A stretch of DNA of 64,000 nucleotides, taken from Dyadobacter tibetensis Y620-1. GTDB taxonomy: Bacteria > Bacteroidota > Bacteroidia > Cytophagales > Spirosomataceae. The stretch covers positions 146,333 to 210,332 of the forward strand of contig NZ_AZQN01000010.1 of the NCBI RefSeq assembly GCF_000566685.1. The letters are read 5' to 3'. Positions 45,201 through 54,424 of this stretch are shown here, piece by piece. Below the pieces are notes generated by a model. It saw only the letters and a program-made list of their open reading frames with translations, was not told the origin of the DNA and did no database searches. Each line of letters begins with the position of its first letter. Positions within the stretch are counted from its first letter, which is position 1. Made by a program: the position numbers and the translations under genes.

Positions 45201-45815
45201 GGTTTTCCAATTGCCGATCCTGTTACAGGAGTTGTGGGTAATCCAAACCCTGACTGGATAGCGGGTTTTGGTACTTCTCTTTCGTATAAAAAGTTCTCAT
45301 TGGATCTGCTTTTTGAAACTTCTCAGGGTGGGGATTATTTCAGTGGAACCAGAGGTGTAATGTATAACTTCGGTACCCATGCCGATACAGGTAATGAGGT
45401 CACCCTTTCCACAGATATGAAAAATTATGCCGGAGCTGTAATACCGGCAGGATCTACTGTGCGAGGTAATCTCCATGATTTTGGTGGCGGTACAGTTCTC
45501 CTGGATCAGAGCTGGTACACCACTTTGGGCAGTGGGTTCGGTTCTCTAAAAGAACAATTTATCGAAGATGCAAGTTGGACTCGCCTTCGCCAATTATCCC
45601 TTTCATACCATTTAAATGGCGAAAAGTTTAAACGTCTTACGAAGCTTCAATCAATAGATGTGGGCTTTACTGGTCGGAATCTGCTACTATGGACTAAGGT
45701 AGTGGGCATTGATCCGGATACAAATATGTCGGGTGGGCCGACTGGTAGAAATATGGATTATTTCAACTCTCCTGGTACCCGATCTTACATTTTCTCCCTG
45801 AAAATAAACTATTAA
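42216..45815 (+). CDS. SusC/RagA-family TonB-dependent transporter with STN signalling domain
   Basis: This 1199-residue outer-membrane transporter has a signal peptide, then an STN domain of about residues 35-110 (LKDLLRELEVKHNISIAYE...), a carboxypeptidase-regulatory-like domain (FGIEGKVTDKDGQEGIPGVNVLFKG), the SusC plug (ALNEVVVTALGF, then SAAALWGSRAANGVILITTKRG) and a barrel ending in SLKINY. The STN domain is the part that contacts FecR-type anti-sigma factors in the periplasm, so this transporter should report its substrate to the sigma factor. The SusD-like gene follows 48 bases later, then two amidohydrolases. Confidence 0.95.
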   Translation: MKLSYKAYSFVLLGLSAIPLIVPTSVAKPISAEVIKLQQVFLKDLLRELEVKHNISIAYETAILQNILVEKVEREILLGNQEVEQKLDLILKSKDIGYRKSRKGYYILFKEESKKERSDRRNAAPLAPEILKVDAAQDYQSKTFGIEGKVTDKDGQEGIPGVNVLFKGTNIGSVTDVHGNYSLDVPNSEGVLIFSFIGYKTQEVPIGNRSTIHVMLKEDVQALNEVVVTALGFKEVADRLGSTSSKVGGEAIARSGETSIINGLAGKAAGVQVSRAASDPGAASFIQIRGQNTLTGNTQPLIVVDGIPISSTTEGGTSGGVVPQSRLNDINPNDIASMQILKGASAAALWGSRAANGVILITTKRGSEGKMNISFSSNVSVDKINKYHPFQGQFGQGSGGVYNPNAANAWGDKISERSGGADEVNISGAYFEAVDGTKYYPILKKNSTDVFNTSNYDQVFRTGVFVDNALSISGGDPKTTYFLSLGDVRQKGIQRGNSKYNRSTARLNVERKFTDKLRISTNTAYTKSYSDRIQRGNNLAGAMVGLARNPADFDISDYKGSYFSSPTASPITGRQRGYRSYLGAVPNPANNNALWALYEQQNTTDVDRFINSVELGLKPVSWIDIIARGGIDTYTDQQVNYFPVNDIIGAGKGQYRDQLTRETQVNADLLARVTKNIGTNFTSTYVIGFNINNRNYYSAGVTINNFLVADAPVNFSNATTQNRTPVNMRSEVRTTRTYATANFGAYDALFLNLSAAAESASSFGSLSDKTFLYPSADIAWLFTQLPIFDKISGLDFGKIRGSYGVVGVQPLPYRSNTVFSSATFSASPWGDNLEGAQFGEGAYLQSSSMGDQYLKPERKTEYEVGMDLRFLGNRIRTGITYYNNKVKDVLVPVTLAPSTGFATKYTNAAVLQNRGLEMDLTYDIIKKGQLTWGLKGNFSRNRSEVLDLAGTQSLYLEGGIQNFMDARAVVGQPIGVFWSSKFAVNEDGSRQFDSNGFPIADPVTGVVGNPNPDWIAGFGTSLSYKKFSLDLLFETSQGGDYFSGTRGVMYNFGTHADTGNEVTLSTDMKNYAGAVIPAGSTVRGNLHDFGGGTVLLDQSWYTTLGSGFGSLKEQFIEDASWTRLRQLSLSYHLNGEKFKRLTKLQSIDVGFTGRNLLLWTKVVGIDPDTNMSGGPTGRNMDYFNSPGTRSYIFSLKINY

Positions 45816-45863
45816 TTCAATCTCAATCTTTTGAGAAACTCAGTTCCAAAGGTTAAATCTTAA

Positions 45864-47324
45864 ATGCATATGAGACGAAATCATCTCTCCGTTAAAATGG
45901 TCCTGGTTGGACTCCTTGGTTTGTTTTCTTGTGAATCTCTTGTAGATAACATGAATACAGATCTAAATAATCCCACCGATGCTTCGGCAACATTACTGCT
46001 AACCGGTGCTCAGCTGGGTAACGTATCGGTACAAGAAGGGCATCTGGCTAGGGTAGCAAGCATGTGGTCGGGATACTTCACCGGTTCCGATCGGCAGTAT
46101 AAAGATATTTATAGCTATAATGTAACCGGTGCTGCCTTTAATGATGTTTGGCAATTTGTATACCAATCTGTCGTAGAACAGACCAAGCTGATAATTCAGA
46201 AGTCAGAAGCCAATAATAATCGGCTGATGCAGGGAATAGCCAAGGTGGTAAAAGCCAATGCACTTGGTACCGCAGCAGCATGTTGGGGAGATATTCCTTT
46301 TTCGGAAGCTGCAGATATTGCTAAGTATCCTAATCCAGCTTTTGAAGATCAGGAAGCCGTATACAATAAGCTCCAACTGCTTTTGGACGAAGCTATAAGC
46401 GATTTGGAATCGGGATTAGGTACCAGTCCAGGGGTAGCCGATATTCATTTTGGAGGCGATGCCGCCAAATGGAAAATGACAGCATATACTTTAAAAGCCC
46501 GTTTTTTTATGGAAACCAAGCAGTATGATTTGGCCTTATCAGCTGCTGAGAAGGGCATTAATGCGCCAACAGCATCTTGGGTAATGCTTCATGGCAATAC
46601 ATTGAATGTAAATGAAAATTTGATGTACGCCTTTATTGCCCGAAATCGGGTTGGAGATATTAATGCTTCGTTAGCCTTGGCTCCTCAACTATTAAATCCT
46701 GGCAGTGCACTATACAGGGGAAATGCCAAAACAGATGAAACAGCCCGTTATAATTACCAATATATGACGGTGAGTCCAACAGGGACAGCGATACCGGTTT
46801 CTCCGAATACCTTGAGTTCCAGTGCGGCTAGAGGACTGTTTGGGCAGACAACTTCTTATACCTTAGTAGGCTATGCCGAAAATCTGCTCACTACTGCTGA
46901 AGCTGCTACTCGAGCCGTAGGGGTAGCCTCAGGAATTGAGAAACTTAATATTTTCAGAGCCTTTTTGAATAATGGAGGTGGCTTGGATGATACGTACAAA
47001 AAGCAACCCTATACATATAAGTATGAGCCGTATGTGCTTGCTGACTTCGAAGCTGGAGGGTTGTTGAATAAGGATAATTTGTCAACAGCTAATGCCTTGC
47101 TTAGGGAAATACTGCTGGAGCGTTACATTAGTTTCAATGGCCAAATCTTAGGTTTTAATGATCTGCGTCGTACACGGAAGGAAATAGCAGGAGTGAAGTT
47201 AGTGCCTTCTATCGGTACGGATCTGCCCGAGCGTATGATTTATAGCGAAGCCGAAGTCAATTCCAATACAAACGCTCCAAACCCAGTACCGGGGTTATTT
47301 GTACCCACACCTGTTAACCAATAG
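45864..47324 (+). CDS. SusD-like lipoprotein (SusD_2 type)
   Basis: This 486-residue lipoprotein has its lipobox Cys near residue 26 (LGLLGLFSC). The following SLVDNMNTDLNNPTDASATLLLTGAQLG, MWSGYFTGSDRQYKD and AVYNKLQLLLDEAISDLESG match the SusD-like branch that binds varied, often peptide or small substrates, as distinct from the RagB/SusD branch of the gene at 2712. It forms the lid of the SusC-like transporter just upstream. The ATG at 45870 is an alternative start. Confidence 0.92.
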   Translation: MHMRRNHLSVKMVLVGLLGLFSCESLVDNMNTDLNNPTDASATLLLTGAQLGNVSVQEGHLARVASMWSGYFTGSDRQYKDIYSYNVTGAAFNDVWQFVYQSVVEQTKLIIQKSEANNNRLMQGIAKVVKANALGTAAACWGDIPFSEAADIAKYPNPAFEDQEAVYNKLQLLLDEAISDLESGLGTSPGVADIHFGGDAAKWKMTAYTLKARFFMETKQYDLALSAAEKGINAPTASWVMLHGNTLNVNENLMYAFIARNRVGDINASLALAPQLLNPGSALYRGNAKTDETARYNYQYMTVSPTGTAIPVSPNTLSSSAARGLFGQTTSYTLVGYAENLLTTAEAATRAVGVASGIEKLNIFRAFLNNGGGLDDTYKKQPYTYKYEPYVLADFEAGGLLNKDNLSTANALLREILLERYISFNGQILGFNDLRRTRKEIAGVKLVPSIGTDLPERMIYSEAEVNSNTNAPNPVPGLFVPTPVNQ

Positions 47325-47442
47325 GGACTTATCGCATAAACAAGCACTTTGAGATTTGTGCCGAGTTTGTAATGGAAGGCTCGGTCAAGAATAAGTTTAG
47401 ACTGCTCACAGTGATATTTATAACTTACAACCAATTTAGTAT

Positions 47443-50400
47443 ATGATGGTTAACTCCAGTTCCAGATTTAATTTAATGAATGGGCGCATTCGTTTTCTAA
47501 GGAAATTGATTTGTTCATTTCTGCTTTTATACATCCTGCCATATCCTTTGCTGGCAGAGGTTTTGAATGATACAACCTTTGTTACTTTAAAGGAGGGGAC
47601 CAATATGGCGGCTGCCCTTTCCCCCAATCAGCAAGACATTGCTTTGGATTTGCAGGGCACCATTTGGCTACTTCCAGTTAATGGAGGCAGGGCTAAGGCC
47701 ATTACTGATGGTATGGGTGATGATCGTCAGCCGTGCTGGTCGCCCGATGGGAAGCGTATTGCCTTTCAGTCGTTCAGGGACGGCTATTATCATATCTGGG
47801 CCGTAAATAGGGACGGGTCTGGGCTGGAGCAACTTACTAGAGGCGTATTTGATGAGCGTGAACCACAATTTTCACCAGATGGGAAGTATTTAATATTCTC
47901 CTCCGACCGAGGGGGAAATTACGATATTTGGAAAATGGATCTTGCTACATCGGAGCTTACTCAGATGACTACGGATCTTGGCAATGATTATTGCCCTGCC
48001 TATGCTCCCGACGGCAAAACAATCGCCTTTGTCTCTGAGCGCAGTGCAGCACCAGGTATCTATCAATTGCTACCCGATAGTGGAGAAAAGCTATTGGCGG
48101 CCCATGCCGGCAAGTTGTTTGCTCCTTCCTGGAATAAGCTCGGGACACATGTGTTTTTTAATGCTTTTGAAGGCAAAGGGAGTGTGTTGCTCGATATTGA
48201 TCTGAGACATGGACAAACCATACGGGTTAGTGTCGAAAGCGAAGATGTTTTCCCATTCCGGACCAGTTGGTTTTCTGATCGGGAATTTTTGTATGTAGCC
48301 GATGGTAAAATAAAACGCAAATCGATAGGGGGGGAAATTAGAACGATTCCTTTCGAAGCGGTAGTAGCTGTTACTACTCCGAATTACGAACGCAAGAAAT
48401 ACGACTTTGATCAAGGAATGCAAAAACCGGTAAAGGGGGTAAAGGGGCTGAATGTTTCTCCTGATGGGTCGAAATTTTTATTTTCAGCATTAGGAGATAT
48501 ATGGATGTTAGAGCGGGGGAAATTACAACCTATCCCGTTAACTAATGATCCTTATTTGGATGCTGATCCTACCTGGTCTCCGGATGGAAAAACCATCGCC
48601 TTTCTTACCGATAGAACGGGGCATATGGCATTGTGGTTACATGACGTTGCGTCGGGAAAGCAGCGAGAACTATTGAAGATGGAGTATGATATCAACTATC
48701 CTGCCTGGTCTCCCGATGGCTCCCGTATTGCTTTTTATATGGGTGATGCTCGAAACTCCTGGGGGATGGGGACACTTCAGTCTGTAGAGGTGAAATCTCA
48801 AAAGGTGGTCCAGTTGCATGATGCCTTGTTTGTTCCAAGCCAGCCCAGTTGGTCGCCAGATGGAAAAACCATAGCCCTGTCTGGATTACATGTTTATTCA
48901 ACGCGATTCAGGGAAGGGATCAATAAAATTTTACTCTTGTCCTTAGATGGGAAGGAAGATCGTTTTGTATCGCCTATTGAAGAGCGGTCCCTTGGTATGC
49001 GAGCCAAAAACGGGCCTGCATGGTCTCCTGATGGTAAATCCATGGCTTATGTTCAAGATGGTTTGCTTTGGGTTATTGCCGTCGATAAGACAGGTGAGTT
49101 GGTAGGGCCGCCACGTAGACTGACCAACGAACTTTCGGAGGTGCCCAGCTGGACGGCCGATTCTAAAACCCTCGTTTATTTTGCCACGGATACTATCAAA
49201 CAGATACGCTTGTCGGATGGCAAGGTAGAGACAGTTCCTATGCAGCTTAATTGGGAATACAAACAGGATAATGGCAATGTGGTCATACATGCTGGAAAGG
49301 TATTTGATGGTATTAACGATCGCTATCTCACGAATGTAGATATTCTAATAAAGAATAATCGTATCCAGGAAATTGTGCCCCACCAGTCGGGAAGAGCCGG
49401 TAAATTGGTGGATGCTTCCAAGAAGACGGTGATCCCGGGCTTGTTTGAAATGCATACTCATCAGCATGCAATGACTGGGGAGAAATTGGGCAGGCTCTGG
49501 CTTTCATTTGGCATTACCTCACTCCGCGAAACCGGGGCAGATCCTTATGATGCCTTGGAGAGGAAAGAATGTTGGGACAGCGGTGCTCTCATAGGGCCTC
49601 GTGAATTTTTTACCGGGGGACTTACGGATGGTAGTCGCATCTATTATGGGTTGGCTAACAGTATTCACTCTACAGCTCAGTTAGATCTGGAGTTGGATCG
49701 TTCTGCTCGTTTGGGCTATGATATGATAAAAACCTATGTACGTATGCCTGATATTCTGCAGGAACGCATCACCCGATTTGCTCATTCACATGGAATTCCA
49801 GTATCTTCTCACGAAATTTTTCCTGCAATGCGTTATGGTGTTGATGCTGTAGAGCATATTGGGGGCACCAGCCGCAGGGGGTACTCGCCCAAGATTACGG
49901 CTCCTAATCGTACATATCAGGATGTGATAGAGCTTCTTGTGAAATCCCAAATGAATATCACTCCGACGGCTTCTTTACAAGGAGGATTTTATGCAATGGC
50001 AGCGAAAAATCCTAATTTTTACGATAACGTACAATTTAATACCTTTTATTCCAAGGAATATATTAATACCATGAAGGCAGGGGCTAGTCAGATAGAAAAA
50101 CGATTGCCGGGTTATCTAACCAATTTTCATCAAATTCAGAAAACGGTAAAAAAACTTATTGATCAGGGAGCCAGAGTGACAGCAGGTACAGACAGTCCTT
50201 TTATTCCTTATGCCATGAGCCTGCATTCTGAACTGCAGTGTTGGGTCGATGGAGGAGTAACACCTTTCCAAGCTCTCAGGTCCGCCACTATCTGGTCTGC
50301 GGAAGCTGTTGGAGTTAGCCAAGACTTGGGGTCGCTAGAAGCAGGCAAATTGGCCGACTTGGTAATTGTGGATGGAGACCCTTTGAAAACCATTCAGGAC

Positions 50401-50472
50401 GCCTGGAATATTAACATGGTAATGAAAAATGGTGTATTATATACCCTTGATCAGCTACTGGAAAGACCATGA
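47443..50472 (+). CDS. Exported TolB-propeller/amidohydrolase, first paralogue
   Basis: This 1009-residue protein has a signal peptide (LICSFLLLYILPYPLLA), two blocks of PD40/TolB-like propeller repeats (CWSPDGKRIAFQSFRDG, FSPDGKYLIFSSDRGG, TWSPDGKTIAFLTDRTG) and a C-terminal metal-dependent amidohydrolase from about residue 610. Metal-site residues are visible: HTH in FEMHTHQH, the Lys in MIKTYVR, His in SSHE, His in VEHIGG and the Asp in TAGTDSPF. It should hydrolyse an amide or cyclic amide outside the cytoplasm. The position behind susCD suggests that it acts on the imported substrate. The second paralogue follows. Confidence 0.88.
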   Translation: MMVNSSSRFNLMNGRIRFLRKLICSFLLLYILPYPLLAEVLNDTTFVTLKEGTNMAAALSPNQQDIALDLQGTIWLLPVNGGRAKAITDGMGDDRQPCWSPDGKRIAFQSFRDGYYHIWAVNRDGSGLEQLTRGVFDEREPQFSPDGKYLIFSSDRGGNYDIWKMDLATSELTQMTTDLGNDYCPAYAPDGKTIAFVSERSAAPGIYQLLPDSGEKLLAAHAGKLFAPSWNKLGTHVFFNAFEGKGSVLLDIDLRHGQTIRVSVESEDVFPFRTSWFSDREFLYVADGKIKRKSIGGEIRTIPFEAVVAVTTPNYERKKYDFDQGMQKPVKGVKGLNVSPDGSKFLFSALGDIWMLERGKLQPIPLTNDPYLDADPTWSPDGKTIAFLTDRTGHMALWLHDVASGKQRELLKMEYDINYPAWSPDGSRIAFYMGDARNSWGMGTLQSVEVKSQKVVQLHDALFVPSQPSWSPDGKTIALSGLHVYSTRFREGINKILLLSLDGKEDRFVSPIEERSLGMRAKNGPAWSPDGKSMAYVQDGLLWVIAVDKTGELVGPPRRLTNELSEVPSWTADSKTLVYFATDTIKQIRLSDGKVETVPMQLNWEYKQDNGNVVIHAGKVFDGINDRYLTNVDILIKNNRIQEIVPHQSGRAGKLVDASKKTVIPGLFEMHTHQHAMTGEKLGRLWLSFGITSLRETGADPYDALERKECWDSGALIGPREFFTGGLTDGSRIYYGLANSIHSTAQLDLELDRSARLGYDMIKTYVRMPDILQERITRFAHSHGIPVSSHEIFPAMRYGVDAVEHIGGTSRRGYSPKITAPNRTYQDVIELLVKSQMNITPTASLQGGFYAMAAKNPNFYDNVQFNTFYSKEYINTMKAGASQIEKRLPGYLTNFHQIQKTVKKLIDQGARVTAGTDSPFIPYAMSLHSELQCWVDGGVTPFQALRSATIWSAEAVGVSQDLGSLEAGKLADLVIVDGDPLKTIQDAWNINMVMKNGVLYTLDQLLERP

Positions 50473-50574
50473 TTGGTGGGTTGTGTTCCGATCGCTGAAA
50501 GGAAGGCTTGAAGCTTAGGTTAAATCTTGCTCAACTCCCATTTAGATTTAATATTCTTAGATTAAACACCATAT

Positions 50575-53553
50575 ATGCTCATTGACATGTTAAAACTGGT
50601 TGTGCTCAGTATTGTATTTTTTCTTGTCTCGTTGCCTTTCCATTTACAGGCACAAATCACTAAAATTGATTCCATACCTGTACGTTTTGAGGAAGGGACC
50701 AATATGGCTTTAGCTCTTTCGCCTGATAAAAAAACCGTGGCTATCGATCTTCAAGGTACCATTTGGTTGGTTCCGGTGGAAGGAGGGGAAGGGATTGCTA
50801 TTACGGATGCGCTAGGTGATTGTCGACTACCAACATGGTCGCCCGATGGCAACTGGATTGCCTTTCAGTCTTACCGAGACGGAAATTATCATATATGGCA
50901 GGTAAATCGCTCCGGCTTAAATTTACAACAACTCACCTTTGGAGTATTTCATGATCGTGAACCTGAATATGCTCCAGATGGTAAGACGATTGTTTTCTCA
51001 TCAGATCGTGGAGGAAGTTACGATTTATGGACGGTAGAGCTTTCAAACAAATCCTTAAAACAGCTTACCAGTAAATTAGCAAATGAATATTACCCATCCC
51101 TAAGCCATGATGGTTCCCGACTTATTTATGTCTCGGATGATGCACAGGCACCTGGGCTTTATGTGAGGGACGATAAAGGAATTACGCCCATCCTCATTAC
51201 TAAAAATAAGATACATGCTCCGGTTTGGAATATTCCTGGCACTCATATCCTTTATACGGAATTGACCGCTAGTTCGAGTATACTAAAAAAATTGGAATTA
51301 GCTGGTAAGCAGATAGAGAACCTAACAGCAACCAAACAAGATGTGTTTCCTTACAAGGTGAGCTGGCTGACTCCCACTGACTATCTTTTTACTGCAGATG
51401 GAAAGATTTACCAAGGAAGTATTTCCCATAAGGAACAAATCGAGATACCCTTTCATGTTTCGGTCGAGCTGGCTCGTCACCAATATATTATTAAGAAACG
51501 TCTGTTTGGCCCGGGAAGTAAATTTCCGGTAAAAGGTCTCAGGGCACCCTCTCTGTCTCCGGACGGGAGCAAATTGGTTTTTACAGCTCTGGGGGATATT
51601 TGGCTGCTCACCCTGGGTAATCCGACACCAGAAAGGGTTACCAACGATTCCTTTGTAGCCCTTGATCCTGCTTGGTCTCCAGACGGCAGGTCAATAGCTT
51701 ATACGTCAGACAAGAATGGTGAGATGAATATTTGGCAATATGACTTTTCTACGCATAAAGAATCTGTTCTTGTTTCAGGGCATCAAATGATGAAATTCCC
51801 CTCTTGGTCGCCCGATGGTCAACATCTGGCTTACTATCAGGCCGAATCCGATTCCTATAGCAAGTATACCCTGATGGTATGGAACAAAGCAACCAATCAA
51901 TCGATGCCGGTCACAGATGGCATTTTTGAAGGTTCACAACCCACCTGGTTTGCAGAAACCAATCATGTGGCCTTTTCTACTGTAGATCCTTTTTCTACAC
52001 GGTTTAGGGAAGGGTTAAATAAGGTTTCTGTGTATAATCTTAGTGGAGAACTTTTACATAGCTTCTCCCCAGTACCCGAAAAGTCACTTGGTACTAGAGG
52101 AAAAAATGGTCCGATCATCGCTCCGGACGGAAATAGAATGGCATTTATAATGGATAATCTGTTGTGGGTGATTCCATTAGATGAAAATAAACAAGTTTCA
52201 GGTCCTCCCATATGTCTTTCTCAAGATTTGGCCGAGTCTCCAAGCTGGTCCGCAGATAGCAGGTACATCGTATTTTTGAGTACCGATGTCTTGAAACGTG
52301 TAGAGGTAGAAACAGGAATTCTAAAGGAAATACCTTTAAAAATGGAATGGGAGGCTAAAGTCGGAACGGAGGATATGGTCATTCATGCAGGACGTGTTTT
52401 TGATGGATTGAATGACCGATATCTGCTCAATCAGGACGTTGTTGTAAAAGGGAATCGTATAGTTTCCATTGCACCTCACCAGGAAGGGCAATCAGGGAAA
52501 TTGATCGATGCTAGTGACTTAACTTTAATGCCTGGCTTGATTGAAATGCATACCCACCAGAGCGCCTATCTAGGTGAAAAGGGGGGGCGATTGTGGTTGG
52601 CCTACGGAATTACCTCAATAAGAGAACCGGGCACAGAGCCTTATGATGCCTTAGAAAGAAAAGAAGCTTGGGATAGTGGAAGAAGGCTTGGTCCTCGCAC
52701 CTTTTTTACTGGAGGGCATATGGAAGGAAATCGGGTTTATTACAATCGTAATACGAGTAATGTCGGAGGTGCACAATTGGAACTGGAGCTAAAAAGAGCA
52801 TCAACCCTGGGATACGACATGATAAAAACTTATGTAGGATTATCGGATATATTACAAAAGCGGGTAACAGACTTTGCCCATGAGAATGGGATGAGCGTAT
52901 CTTCGCATGAGATCTATCCAGCAGCGGGGTTTGGCGTGGATGCTGTGGAACATATGGGAGCCACTAGTAGGAGGGGTTTCTCTCCTAAGTTGTCCTCGCT
53001 CAATCATAGTTATCAAGATTTTGTCACAATAATTGCTAAATCTGGTATGAATATTACACCAACGATCTCACTTCACGGAGGCTATTTATCTTTAATACGT
53101 TCCGATACTTCTTTTTTTAATCATGTTCAGTTTAAAACCTTTTATCCTGAAAATTTGCGTTTACGGTGGACGGAAATTGCAGGGGCGAGTGGAGAACGGT
53201 TGGCTACTTATAAGAATATAGAAAACACACTGGTAACCTTATTCAATGAAGGGGCGAGAGTAACTCCTGGAACGGATTCTCCCATTCTGCCCTCTGGACT
53301 CAGTTATCATGCCGAGCTTCAGAGTTGGATTAAGGCGGGTATCAGTAATTTTCAAACTTTAAGAGCCGCCACAGCATGGGCGGCCCAAGCTATAGGGGTA
53401 GGCCAAGACCTAGGCACGGTGGAGCCAGAAAAGCTGGCTGATTTAGTTATTGTAGAGGGAGATCCCCTTCAGAATATCCAAGACTTATTGAATGTCAAAG
53501 CCGTGATTAAGAATGGAGTGTATCTGGATCAAGAACGCTTGTTACGTAAATAA
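50575..53553 (+). CDS. Exported TolB-propeller/amidohydrolase, second paralogue
   Basis: This 992-residue paralogue has the same layout as the one at 47443 and long shared segments (GTNMA, DLQGTIWL, FQSYRDGNYHIWQVNRSG). It has a signal peptide (SIVFFLVSLPFHLQAQ), propeller repeats and the amidohydrolase with HTH (MHTHQSA), MIKTYVG, SSHE, VEHMGATSRRG and TPGTDSP. All metal ligands are kept, so it is probably active. Differences cluster around the substrate region (for example GGLTDGSRIYYG against GGHMEGNRVYYN), which suggests different specificity. The gap of about 100 bases to the first copy suggests one transcript. Confidence 0.88.
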   Translation: MLIDMLKLVVLSIVFFLVSLPFHLQAQITKIDSIPVRFEEGTNMALALSPDKKTVAIDLQGTIWLVPVEGGEGIAITDALGDCRLPTWSPDGNWIAFQSYRDGNYHIWQVNRSGLNLQQLTFGVFHDREPEYAPDGKTIVFSSDRGGSYDLWTVELSNKSLKQLTSKLANEYYPSLSHDGSRLIYVSDDAQAPGLYVRDDKGITPILITKNKIHAPVWNIPGTHILYTELTASSSILKKLELAGKQIENLTATKQDVFPYKVSWLTPTDYLFTADGKIYQGSISHKEQIEIPFHVSVELARHQYIIKKRLFGPGSKFPVKGLRAPSLSPDGSKLVFTALGDIWLLTLGNPTPERVTNDSFVALDPAWSPDGRSIAYTSDKNGEMNIWQYDFSTHKESVLVSGHQMMKFPSWSPDGQHLAYYQAESDSYSKYTLMVWNKATNQSMPVTDGIFEGSQPTWFAETNHVAFSTVDPFSTRFREGLNKVSVYNLSGELLHSFSPVPEKSLGTRGKNGPIIAPDGNRMAFIMDNLLWVIPLDENKQVSGPPICLSQDLAESPSWSADSRYIVFLSTDVLKRVEVETGILKEIPLKMEWEAKVGTEDMVIHAGRVFDGLNDRYLLNQDVVVKGNRIVSIAPHQEGQSGKLIDASDLTLMPGLIEMHTHQSAYLGEKGGRLWLAYGITSIREPGTEPYDALERKEAWDSGRRLGPRTFFTGGHMEGNRVYYNRNTSNVGGAQLELELKRASTLGYDMIKTYVGLSDILQKRVTDFAHENGMSVSSHEIYPAAGFGVDAVEHMGATSRRGFSPKLSSLNHSYQDFVTIIAKSGMNITPTISLHGGYLSLIRSDTSFFNHVQFKTFYPENLRLRWTEIAGASGERLATYKNIENTLVTLFNEGARVTPGTDSPILPSGLSYHAELQSWIKAGISNFQTLRAATAWAAQAIGVGQDLGTVEPEKLADLVIVEGDPLQNIQDLLNVKAVIKNGVYLDQERLLRK

Positions 53554-53773
53554 TAGGCATCCAGAGAATTTCCTTTTATTGAACAAACCATAAATTCTGG
53601 ATTAGAATTATGGCAAATTATATTTAAACTTCCATTATAGTTATATTTTATATAATTCAATATATGTAAATTAAAATTTGTTTTTTACTCTTGGAGTCGA
53701 ATGATTATATTTATAAATAATTAGTATGCGGAATAATATTTTGAATTAATTTTTTGTAGATGGTTTTATTATT

Positions 53774-54331
53774 ATGAAAAAAGCTATAGTTTCAGATCGT
53801 GAGATTTTGTCTCAAACTGCCAATGGTGATAAATCCTCATTCAAAATATTATTTGATCAAAACTATTCTACCATTTCTCGTGTGTTAATGCAATTCTCTA
53901 AAGATCCAGAGCAAATTAAGGATTGGACACAGGAGATTTTTATGAATCTATGGTTAGCAAGGCATTCTCAAAATTTCACTGAAATAGAAAATATCAAGGC
54001 GTATATTATAGTGATGGCACGGAACCATGCCATTAGGGCGCTGGGGAAAAAAAGCTTACTGATTACCTATGCTTATCAGGAGTCGGCAGCTGAAGAAAAA
54101 GCAGATTCAGACTCAATGAGGGCTATGGAGGAGATGGAGTTAATGAAGGCCTATCAGGCAGTGGTTGCCAAATTGCCTCCAAAAACACAGCAGGCCTATT
54201 TACTAAGCAGAGAAGACGGCCTGACTTATACTAAAGTGGCACAAGTGATGGGTGTATCGGTGAAAACGGTAGAAAACCAAATCGCCAGAGCATTGGCCAT
54301 ATTAAGGCAAGAATTAAGTTATCTGTTTTAA
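53774..54331 (+). CDS. ECF-family RNA polymerase sigma factor
   Basis: This 185-residue sigma-70 family factor has region 2 (FDQNYSTISRVLMQFSKDPEQIKDWTQEIFMNLWL) and region 4 (LPPKTQQAYLLSREDGLTYTKVAQVMGVSVKTVENQIARALAIL). In Bacteroidota such factors act with a FecR protein to switch on a SusC/SusD locus and usually stand right before fecR. Here no sigma gene precedes fecR at 41002, and this gene closes the same locus on the same strand, so it is the probable partner. An AT-rich leader of about 220 bases with no gene suggests its own promoter. Confidence 0.9.
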   Translation: MKKAIVSDREILSQTANGDKSSFKILFDQNYSTISRVLMQFSKDPEQIKDWTQEIFMNLWLARHSQNFTEIENIKAYIIVMARNHAIRALGKKSLLITYAYQESAAEEKADSDSMRAMEEMELMKAYQAVVAKLPPKTQQAYLLSREDGLTYTKVAQVMGVSVKTVENQIARALAILRQELSYLF

Positions 54332-54359
54332 ATAGACATGCTGAAAGGAGAGTGAAATA

Positions 54360-54420
54360 ATAGCTCAAGTTCCAGATATTATCATTGTAAGCACGATATT
54401 ACCCTGGGAACTTGAGCTAT
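54360..54420. terminator. Shared hairpin between convergent sigma and arginine decarboxylase genes
   Basis: Perfect 14-base arms (ATAGCTCAAGTTCC and GGAACTTGAGCTAT) flank a loop of about 33 bases. It lies between two convergent stops, so it probably ends transcription in both directions. Confidence 0.6.
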
Positions 54421-54424
54421 AAAT

